The notes under the pieces are model-generated. The model did not search any database. It was not told the origin of the DNA and was given only the letters and a program-made list of their open reading frames with translations. Shown here piece after piece: positions 38,381 to 47,200 of a stretch of 64,000 bases of DNA. Both the position numbers and the translations under genes were made by a program. The stretch is from an uncultured Flavobacteriales bacterium (GTDB lineage: Bacteria; Bacteroidota; Bacteroidia; Flavobacteriales_D; Parvicellaceae): positions 248,001 through 312,000 of the forward strand of contig CALSRM010000001.1 in NCBI GenBank assembly GCA_943788755.1. The letters run 5' to 3'. Every line of letters begins with the position of its first letter. Position 1 is the first letter of the stretch.

Positions 38381-40855
38381 TTAATTCAATTTACCTTTGT
38401 CTCTGAGGTCTTTCAAAAACTGTTCCAAAGCAAGAACATCTGGTATTAAAACTTCTCTTGCCTTACTTCCTCTGTGTCCTCCTATCAATCCAGTAGCCTC
38501 CAATTGGTCAATAATTCTACCGGCCCGGTTGTAACCTAGTTTTAATTTTCGTTGTAATAACGATGCAGAACCTTGTTGGCTATTTACGATTATTTCAGCT
38601 GCATCTTCAAATAGCGAATCTAATTCGTCGTCTATTTCTCTTGTTTCTGCTGTTTCCTCAATATATTCGGGCAATAGAAATGCCTCAGGATAACCGCGTT
38701 GAGTTCCAATGTAGTCAACTATCTCGTCCACTTCAGGAGTGTCCACAAATCCACATTGTATTCGAATAACATCATTTCCATTTGAAAATAACATATCGCC
38801 ACGGCCAATTAATTGATTTGCACCTCCTGAATCTAAAATTGTTTTGGAGTCAATACTGGATGTAACTCTAAAAGCAATACGTGCAGGGAAATTAGCTTTA
38901 ATAATTCCAGTGATAACATTGACAGAAGGTCTTTGAGTTGCAACAATTAAGTGAATTCCAATAGCACGTGCCAATTGAGCTAATCGTGCAATTGGTGTTT
39001 CTACCTCTTTTCCCGCAGTCATTATTAAATCAGCAAATTCATCTATGACCAAAACAATATATGGTAAATATCGGTGTCCTTTTTCCGGATTTAATTTCCG
39101 GTTAATAAATTTTTGATTGTACTCTTTTATATTTCTTACCAGTGCTTCTTTCAATAGTTCATAACGTTGATCCATTTCGACGCATAAACTATTTAAAGTA
39201 GCTACAACTTTACTAGTGTCGGTAATTATAGCGTCTCCGTCATCGGGTAGTTTAGCTAAAAAATGTCTCTCAATTTTATTGTAGATAGCAAGTTCAACTT
39301 TTTTAGGATCGACCAAAACAAATTTTATTTGAGAAGGGTGTTTTTTATAAAGTAGCGAAACTAAAATAGCATTTAACCCAACAGACTTACCTTGTCCAGT
39401 AGCTCCAGCCATTAATAGGTGTGGCATCTTAGATAAATCTGTTACAAAAGTTTCATTAGAAATTGTTTTTCCCAGGGCAACAGGTAATTCCATATTGGAA
39501 TTTTGAAACTTGTCAGAAGCAATCAGCGCTTTCATAGACACAATGTCAGGATTAGAATTAGGTACTTCAATACCAACAGTTCCTTTTCCGGGCATTGGAG
39601 CAATAATACGAATGCCTAGAGCAGATAAACTCAATGCAATATCATCTTCTAAATTTTTAATTTTAGAAATTCTTACACCTGCCGCAGGAACTATTTCGTA
39701 TAATGTAACGCTGGGACCTATTGTTGCTTTTATTTTAGAGATTTCAATCTTATAGTGCCCTAAGGTTTCAATAATTCTGTTTTTATTAAGCTCAAGTTCT
39801 TCTTTGTTAACTTTAATGTTGCCGCTTCCATGATCGGCTAATAATTCAATGCTAGGTAGTTGATATTGAGATAAATCTAGTTTTGGGTCATACAATCCAA
39901 ATTCTTTTACTTTATCACTTAATTCTGTTTCACTTAAAGCGTCTTCTTCTTTCGGAGCCTCTACTTCCAATTCTTTAGAATCTTGCTCAGGTATTTCAGT
40001 AATGACTGTTTCTATTATTGGTTCTGATGCTACTTCATTGTCCAAGTTTAAAGTAGGAGTTACTATTTCTTCTTTTATCGGAAATTCAATGGCTGCTTGC
40101 GCCTCTTCCTCTATAATATCTTCTTCTTTAATTAAGTTTTCGGCTATATTTTCATCTTCAGGAATAAAATCAGGGTTATCACTTTTAATTGAAGCTATTA
40201 AATTACCTACCCAATTAAATGATGGGTTAAACAGCACAATGACAGATAAAAAACCTGTAAAGAATACAAAAGCTGCTGATCCAAGACTACCTACTATATT
40301 TGCTGTCCATGAAATAATTTCTGCTCCATATAATCCACCCATAAAGTCATAAGGACTTTCAAAAAAGTAGCCCATGCAAATAGATAACCATACTAATAAA
40401 ATTGCAGAAATTTTAAGAGACTTCACAATTGGTAATAACCTAACCTTGAATAAAATCCTTACTCCAAGAATAAAAAATAGAAAAGGAAAAATATATGATG
40501 AAATTCCAAACCAAACTTTCAAAAATTTATGAGCGGAGTAAGCACCTAATTTGCCTAGCCAGTTGGTAATTTGAATTGAATCATCTGAAAAAACAAAAGA
40601 AAATGATTTGCCATCTATGATATTGTAGTCAACTTTCCATGTAAATAAATAAGATGTAAATGCTATCAGTAAATAAAAAGAAAAGAGAATCAATAAAAGT
40701 CCAATTGATTTGTGTAATCGCTCATCTTTTAAGAAAGAGATAACACTTTTAAATTTTGAGGTCCCCTTATTTTTCTTGCTCTTCTTTGTTGAAGATTCTT
40801 TTTTTTTATATGCATTTTTGACTTTGTCCATAGAAGATACTATCAGCAGTATCAA
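38381..40855 (-). CDS. ftsK: DNA translocase FtsK/SpoIIIE
   Basis: N-terminal TM segments, LMAGATGQGKSVGLNAIL, VDEFADLIMTAGKEVETPIARLAQLARAIGIHLIVATQRPSVNVITG, C-terminal gamma winged helix. Confidence 0.97.
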   Translation of the reverse strand: MILLIVSSMDKVKNAYKKKESSTKKSKKNKGTSKFKSVISFLKDERLHKSIGLLLILFSFYLLIAFTSYLFTWKVDYNIIDGKSFSFVFSDDSIQITNWLGKLGAYSAHKFLKVWFGISSYIFPFLFFILGVRILFKVRLLPIVKSLKISAILLVWLSICMGYFFESPYDFMGGLYGAEIISWTANIVGSLGSAAFVFFTGFLSVIVLFNPSFNWVGNLIASIKSDNPDFIPEDENIAENLIKEEDIIEEEAQAAIEFPIKEEIVTPTLNLDNEVASEPIIETVITEIPEQDSKELEVEAPKEEDALSETELSDKVKEFGLYDPKLDLSQYQLPSIELLADHGSGNIKVNKEELELNKNRIIETLGHYKIEISKIKATIGPSVTLYEIVPAAGVRISKIKNLEDDIALSLSALGIRIIAPMPGKGTVGIEVPNSNPDIVSMKALIASDKFQNSNMELPVALGKTISNETFVTDLSKMPHLLMAGATGQGKSVGLNAILVSLLYKKHPSQIKFVLVDPKKVELAIYNKIERHFLAKLPDDGDAIITDTSKVVATLNSLCVEMDQRYELLKEALVRNIKEYNQKFINRKLNPEKGHRYLPYIVLVIDEFADLIMTAGKEVETPIARLAQLARAIGIHLIVATQRPSVNVITGIIKANFPARIAFRVTSSIDSKTILDSGGANQLIGRGDMLFSNGNDVIRIQCGFVDTPEVDEIVDYIGTQRGYPEAFLLPEYIEETAETREIDDELDSLFEDAAEIIVNSQQGSASLLQRKLKLGYNRAGRIIDQLEATGLIGGHRGSKAREVLIPDVLALEQFLKDLRDKGKLN

Positions 40856-40928
40856 AAGTAAAAGAAAAGTAAAAGCTTACAGTGGTTGTTGAATGCTCTT
40901 ATAAACGTATTAATGTTAGCAACAGGGC

Positions 40929-40962
40929 AAAAAAAAAGCTACCTGGATATAAGGCAGCTTTT
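40929..40962 (-). terminator. Rho-independent terminator downstream of the DUF4412-like gene
   Basis: AAAAGCTACCT-loop-AAGGCAGCTTTT imperfect stem with A-tract on the left (U-tract on minus strand). Confidence 0.7.
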
Positions 40963-40982
40963 AAAATAAAGTTAGCGTAGGT

Positions 40983-41618
40983 TTATTGACCCATTGACTT
41001 CATGAAATCTTCCATTGACATTTCTTCGTACCCTTCAGGGATTTCAAACAACTTTTTAGAAATTTTTTCTTTTGCTACAGATTTTGCAGCGAAAGTCATT
41101 ACCATACCTTGCGCATTAATTGTGTATTCTAAAGGGTAACCTTTTAACCCAGGAAGTTTATCGTTTGCTTCAGAAGGTATTTCTTCTGTATAAAAAACCT
41201 CCAGCTCTTGTTCTTCTCCAGCTTCGTCTTGGGTGATGTAAGTAGCTTCTTTACATTCATAACCAGCAATTGTTTTCGTATCTTTCGAATACACTATTTT
41301 TGGAGCTGGTTTTTCTTTTCCATCATCAGTCATTGTTATTGCCATTTTTTTACCCATCATATTCATAAGTAAAACGGATGTTTTTGATTTTGTATCTGTA
41401 ATCACATTTTGATCTCCCATCATTGTTTTTTGTTCAATACGAACATGTCCCTTTGTAATATAAATTAGCATTTCCGAAGGAAGCATAGAACGCTGAGCTT
41501 CCATAGCTTCGGGCAATTCATAGTCTATTCCGAATGTTATTTTTCCTTCAAAAGTTTGTGCACTAATACTACCAATAAGTAGGGTTAAGCATAAAAGTGA
41601 TATTATTTTAGTTTTCAT
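40983..41618 (-). CDS. DUF4412-like secreted protein
   Basis: ORF track 40983-41660; likely ATG at 41618 (MKTKIISLLCLTLLIGSISAQTFEG signal). GKITFGIDYELPEAM, EMLIYITKGHVRIEQ. Confidence 0.8.
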   Translation of the reverse strand: MKTKIISLLCLTLLIGSISAQTFEGKITFGIDYELPEAMEAQRSMLPSEMLIYITKGHVRIEQKTMMGDQNVITDTKSKTSVLLMNMMGKKMAITMTDDGKEKPAPKIVYSKDTKTIAGYECKEATYITQDEAGEEQELEVFYTEEIPSEANDKLPGLKGYPLEYTINAQGMVMTFAAKSVAKEKISKKLFEIPEGYEEMSMEDFMKSMGQ

Positions 41619-41676
41619 TTTATATAGTTTTTGTTTTCGTTGTGTCAATTTTCGTACCAAGCAAATAGTAAAATTT

Positions 41677-41709
41677 CAATTTCAAAAGTAATTATTACTT
41701 TTGAAATTG
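41677..41709. repeat. 33-bp perfect palindrome (16-bp arms, 1-nt centre)
   Basis: CAATTTCAAAAGTAAT-T-ATTACTTTTGAAATTG. Confidence 0.92.
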
Positions 41710-41767
41710 CGTGTTAATAGCTGTTAATTAGTCTGCGCGGCAATTTAGAAGGGATTGTGGTCAATAA

Positions 41768-42481
41768 TTAATATGAAAATGATTTTGAAATTTCATCCAT
41801 TTCAAACAACATCCTTTCTAATGTAACTTCTTTATACCCCTGAGGGACATTAAAAATAGAGTCATTAACTGCCACAGTGTCTATTTTTGTTGCAATCATT
41901 CTAGCTTGAATTCCAAATTGTTTGATTTCATATCCCAAAAGAACCCCGTCAATTTCAGTATATTGATTACACCAGTTACTATTTTTTATGTCAATGTCAA
42001 ACGTTTCATATAATTCTACGTCATATCCGTCTGCTAAATAATCAAATATTGCATTTTTCTTTTCGCAAAAGGTACCAGCAATAGAGTCAAATTCACTCAC
42101 TTGTAAAATATCTGGAATAGGATACTTCATTAACATTTCTTTAGCTAGTGAATTGTCCAATGCACAATAGATTCTTTTTGGACCTAAATCAAGAAATAGA
42201 ATTAATGTTTCATTATTGCAATCCGCAATAACTGTTGAAGAGAATAATCCACCTTTAGAAACATGGTTTCTATAGATATTGTTTTTAAATGTCATTTCCA
42301 TTTCATCAGGCATAATACTTGCCATAAAAGCATCTTCGTAATAAGGATAGCTTAATTCAAAGTGAATTACACCTTCGCTAATCTTAGGGGTAACTACTTT
42401 TTCACCTTCTTCACAACTAGAAAATAAAGTCGAAAGAAAGACAATAGAAATAATTAATAAAAGTAATCGTTTTGTTAGCAT
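41768..42481 (-). CDS. Lipoprotein, divergent paralog of the downstream DUF4412-like gene
   Basis: LSTLFSSCEEG lipobox; GVIHFELSYPYYEDAFMASIMPDEMEMTFKNNIYRNHV parallels GKITFGIDYELPEAMEAQRSMLPSEMLIYITKGHVRIE. Confidence 0.75.
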   Translation of the reverse strand: MLTKRLLLLIISIVFLSTLFSSCEEGEKVVTPKISEGVIHFELSYPYYEDAFMASIMPDEMEMTFKNNIYRNHVSKGGLFSSTVIADCNNETLILFLDLGPKRIYCALDNSLAKEMLMKYPIPDILQVSEFDSIAGTFCEKKNAIFDYLADGYDVELYETFDIDIKNSNWCNQYTEIDGVLLGYEIKQFGIQARMIATKIDTVAVNDSIFNVPQGYKEVTLERMLFEMDEISKSFSY

Positions 42482-42551
42482 TAACAGGATCGCATTAAAT
42501 CAACGTGTTACAAATATATTATATTATTTGTCAAATAAAAGATTATTCATG

Positions 42552-42582
42552 AATAGCTCTAATAAATAGCTCTAATAAATAG
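42552..42582. repeat. 13-bp tandem repeat, about 2.3 copies
   Basis: ATAGCTCTAATAA ATAGCTCTAATAA ATAG in intergenic DNA. Confidence 0.85.
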
Positions 42583-42602
42583 TTTGATGGCATTACTGTA
42601 AA

Positions 42603-43046
42603 TCAAGAAGACTGCTCAAAATCAAGCTTTAGCCCTCTTTTTTCCACGGGGTAAATATTAAACGTACCTAATGATTTGGAAACCAATTCTCCAGAATCTA
42701 ATTTGATGATTTGCCCACTACATGCAATAATACTTTTTCCTTGAAATTCAATTTCGCCTGAACCAATTAAAATGTCATCTTTTAATATAGGTTTGAAGTA
42801 GTTTATTTTAAATTCAATCGTTGAGACTAATTTTTTTTCGTGGAAAACTTGAGATAGAGCCGTGGTCCCGATAACAGCATCCATCATAGCAGCAATTGCA
42901 CCTCCATGACCAACTCCGGGAGAACTCAAGTGCTTTCGCGCGACTGTAAGCCTATATTCGATATCTCCAGGCCCTTTTTCGTTAAGTTCTAGGTCTAAAT
43001 TTTTGTCAAAAAAATTAAATGCTTCATACAATTGTTTTACCGTCAT
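42603..43046 (-). CDS. PaaI-family hotdog thioesterase
   Basis: HLSSPGVGHGGAIAAMMDAVIGTTALS and KINYFKPILKDDILIGSGEIEFQGKSI motifs. Confidence 0.88.
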   Translation of the reverse strand: MTVKQLYEAFNFFDKNLDLELNEKGPGDIEYRLTVARKHLSSPGVGHGGAIAAMMDAVIGTTALSQVFHEKKLVSTIEFKINYFKPILKDDILIGSGEIEFQGKSIIACSGQIIKLDSGELVSKSLGTFNIYPVEKRGLKLDFEQSS

Positions 43047-43066
43047 TCCAGTCGTGTTTAATCAAT

Positions 43067-43678
43067 TTAACAAAAGTAAAAATAATTTGTGTTGTTAAAC
43101 TTTAAAATGGATTGAAGTATTTCTTTTTGATCTGACTCATTTGCAGCGGCAATTATGATTTGTGAATTATTGAGGTTGACAGTACTACAATCCTCCATTA
43201 TTAACCCATAGATATTGTGACCTATTTTGGATTGAGAATTACATAGCCATCTGAAAGGGATATCAGTTTTTAATAGTGCTTGCGCAATTTCTTTCCCTTT
43301 TTTACTTGCCCCCCAGAGATAGAGTTGATTATTTGGTCTGTAGTCAATACCCATGAAATGTTTGACTTTGAGTGGGATAAAATTATTGTCTTTGTAGTTG
43401 CTGTCTGTTCGGGACGCTCTGTTTTCTGAATCTCTCCAAAGGTGCAAGATTTCTTTAGAACATGTAGGCTGCATTTTATTTTGATACATCCTAAAAGCTA
43501 GATCATAATCTTCAGGGTAAATGTCTGAATTAAATCCTCCACATAATTCAAAGTCCTCTTTCCACATCATCCAACAGGGTGAAGGTATTGTACACTCCTT
43601 GTAGATTTCAGAGTAATTTAAATCCCTAGAGGATAACTTATTTAACCATTGCTCATATTTAATATAGCCATTGCCCAA
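43067..43678 (-). CDS. C-terminal part of frameshifted family 2 glycosyltransferase
   Basis: CTIPSPCWMMWKEDFELCGGFNSDIYPEDYDLAFRMY; frame continues upstream as GFVASGLVKYFSEKPLGNGYIKYE. Confidence 0.85.
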   Translation of the reverse strand: MGNGYIKYEQWLNKLSSRDLNYSEIYKECTIPSPCWMMWKEDFELCGGFNSDIYPEDYDLAFRMYQNKMQPTCSKEILHLWRDSENRASRTDSNYKDNNFIPLKVKHFMGIDYRPNNQLYLWGASKKGKEIAQALLKTDIPFRWLCNSQSKIGHNIYGLIMEDCSTVNLNNSQIIIAAANESDQKEILQSILKFNNTNYFYFC

Positions 43679-43697
43679 AGGTTTTTCTGAGAAGTAT

Positions 43698-44117
43698 TTA
43701 ACAAGGCCACTTGCAACAAATCCCTTTTCCCGAAGTAATTAAAAGTTGTTGTAATTTTTCTAGTTTAATCTTCGGCATAATGTCATCTGCATCCATACGA
43801 GTTATCAACGCTCCCTTTGAAACATTGTATCCAGTTTTCAAAGCTTCAATAATACCATTTCTATGATTGTTTAATACTGTAATTCTAGAATCTAATGCAG
43901 AAAAACGTTTTAATATCTGAAGTGTACCGTCGCTTGAATGGTCATTAACAGCAAGCAATTCCCAGCTTTGGTAATTTTGGGAAATAATCGACTCAATACA
44001 CTCATCTAGAAATAGAGCCGCATTTTTAACGGGCATTATGATAGATATAAGTTGTGACACAAATACAAAAGTATAAATTCTAAAATGGTAAAACGAATAA
44101 TCAAATTTACATAACAC
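43698..44117 (-). CDS. N-terminal part of frameshifted family 2 glycosyltransferase
   Basis: LISIIMPVKNAALFLDECIESIISQNYQSWELLAVNDHSSDGT and TRMDADD motifs; probable GTG start at 44060. Confidence 0.88.
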   Translation of the reverse strand: MLCKFDYSFYHFRIYTFVFVSQLISIIMPVKNAALFLDECIESIISQNYQSWELLAVNDHSSDGTLQILKRFSALDSRITVLNNHRNGIIEALKTGYNVSKGALITRMDADDIMPKIKLEKLQQLLITSGKGICCKWPC

Positions 44118-44208
44118 TTAATCATTTTGTCTTTGTTATATTTTTAAATAGCCGTAGAATTGCATTGTATTAATTACTACATTGTTTAGCTTATTAAAAT
44201 CAAAGGTC

Positions 44209-47200
44209 ATGAAAAGATATAATTTACTATTTAAAGCAGCATTTTTCGTTTTTCTATTACTCCTTATTCAAGGTTGTTCAGAACAAGTTCAGAAAAAAAT
44301 GCGCGTAAATACTGAATTTGCTTCTTATATAGGAGCCTACACTTCAGGTATGATTTCTAAAGAAGCCACAATTCAAATTCAGCTAACAGAAGATTATGAT
44401 GGAGAGATAAACTACGATGCTCCAATTGAAGCTGATTTATTTGATTTTTCTCCTTCAATTTCTGGAGAAGCATGGTGGGTTAATTCTAATACAATTGAAT
44501 TTATACCGGACGAATTATTAGCGTCTGGTCAACAATATGAAGTTAATTTTAGACTTTCTGCACTTATGGATATTTCGGACGAATTAGAAGTGTTCGCATT
44601 TAATTTCTCAACAGTAAATCAAAATTTTATGGTTTATTCTGATGGCCTTTCAACCGCAGATTTTAGTGATTTTAAAAAACAAAAATTAGAAGGAAGACTA
44701 GTAACAGCCGATTTAGCCGATTCTTTAAATGTTGAAAAGACTTTAAAAGCATATCAGAATGGTAAAGAATTAGATGTTTCTTGGATTCATGTTGATGGTT
44801 TAGTGCATCGGTTTGTTGTAAATGGACTATTACGTAAGAAGAAACAGTCGTCTGTAAAACTTGTTTATAATGGAGGCGCTTTGAATGTTGATGAAAGTTT
44901 TGAAGAGGTTTTTGAAATTCCGGCTTTGGGAGATTTTAAAGTAACAAAAATGGATGTTATTCACGAACCTGAACAGTATGTGCGGATTCATTTTTCGGAT
45001 CCATTAAAAACGGATCAAGCCTTGAAAGGAATAATAACGATAGAAGATATAAGTAATCTTCGTTTTTCAGTTGAGGGACATAATGTAAATGTTTATTTAC
45101 CAAATAGGTTGTCTGGAAATAAAACAGTTACGGTTGACCCCGGGGTGAAAAATAGTAATGGTTATAAAATGATTAATGGTGATGCTATTGAATTGGTTTT
45201 TGAGGGAATTAAACCTGATGTTCGATTGGTTGGAGATGGTGTAATTATTCCAAATACTAATGAAGGTCTACTATTTCCTTTTGAAGCTGTAAATCTGAGA
45301 GCAGTGGATGTATATATAACGAAGATTTACCAAAAGAATGTATTACAATTTTTGCAAGTAAATAATTTGGATGGAAGCTATCAGTTAAAACGGGTTTCCA
45401 ATGAAGTTATGCGTAAAAGGATTGATTTGAATCAAATGTCAAAAGTTAACCTACATGAATGGAATAGGTTTCAATTAGATTTAAGTGAAATGTGCTCTGT
45501 TGATCCTGGAGCAATTTATCAAATTGAATTACGATTTAAACAAGCATATAGTGTATATGGTTGCGATGGACGGAAAATGGATGGAAACCTTGAAGAATTA
45601 GAAGTTGCGCAGGAGAAAGATTGGAATGAAAACGGTTGGAACTCTTATGATTACTGGTACGATTACGACTATTGGGATTATGACGATGATTATGATTATA
45701 AAGAAAGAGAGAACCCGTGTAACGCTTCGTACTATAGAAATAAATCTATTAAAGCAAATGTTTTGGCTTCAGATGTTGGTATTGTAGCAAAAGCTGGAGG
45801 CGATAAAACAATGCATATTTTCTTGAATAATATACTTTCTACCGACCCTATTCCTGGTTCTACAGTTGAATTTTACGATTATCAACAGCAATTATTGGGG
45901 AGTACTGTTTCTGATGAAAAAGGAATGGCTTCCATTAAACTGAGTAAAAAACCTTTTGTTGTAGTTGCTAAGTATGGTAACCAAAGAGGGTATTTGAAAT
46001 TAAGAGATGGAGAATCACTTTCCATGAGTAAGTTTGATGTAGCGGGGGCAACTGTTCAGAAAGGAATTAAAGGGTTTATATATGCAGAGAGAGGAGTATG
46101 GAGACCGGGTGACTCTATATACGTTTCCTTTATGCTCGAGGATAAAAATAATATTCTCCCAGTAAAACATCCAGTAACATTTGAACTTTATAATCCACAA
46201 GGTCAGGTAGTGGAGAAGAAAGTGACTTCTAAAAATGTAAATGGACTATTTGACTTCAGAACATCAACAGCAATGGAAGATGTTACGGGTAATTACTTAG
46301 CGCGTGTGAAGGTTGGAAATAGAATTTTCAGTAAAAACTTAAAAGTTGAAACAGTAAAACCAAATCGTTTAAAAATCTACCTTGATTTTGGGAAAGATAA
46401 GTTGTCTCAATTAGATGAATCAAACCAAGGGACAATTAGCGTGAAATGGTTGCATGGAGCAATTGCAAGAAATCTAAAAGCAAAAATTGATTTAACGGTT
46501 AATTCAAAACGAACGACGTTTAAAAAGTATGAGAGGTTTGTTTTTGATGATCCCTTAAAAAGCTACGACACAGAAGAGCAAACTGTTTTTGAAGCTTTCG
46601 TTGATGAAAACGGAGAAGCAGCTGTTGATCCAGATATTTATATCGGAAATTCTGCTCCTGGAATGTTAACAGCAAACTTCGTTACAAAAGTATTTGAAGA
46701 AGGTGGTGGGTTCAGTATTGATCGTTATTCAATCCCTTATTCTCCTTATAAAAGTTATGTTGGAGTGGATGTTCCAGAAGGAAACCTGTATAGAGGAACA
46801 TTGGTAACAGACGAAGATCATATGATTGACATTGCAACTGTTGATGCAAATGGAAAACCTATTTCTAGAAGCAACTTAGATGTAAAAGTTTACAAAATTC
46901 AATGGCGTTGGTGGTGGGATAGTTATGATAACAACTTGGCAAGTTACCTGGCTAAATCTAGTACTATTCCAGTTTACACCAACAAAATTAGCACTGCTAA
47001 GGGAAAGGGGCAATTTAAATTCAGAGTGAACCGACCAGAATGGGGTAGGTATGTAGTTCAAATTACGGATCCTGTAAGTGGTCATACAACAGGGAAAGTG
47101 TTTTATATAGATTGGCCTTATTGGGCTAGAACTGAAAGAACAAACTCTGAAAATGCAACAATGTTAGCATTCTCTACGGATAAGGAAACTTATTCAGCTG

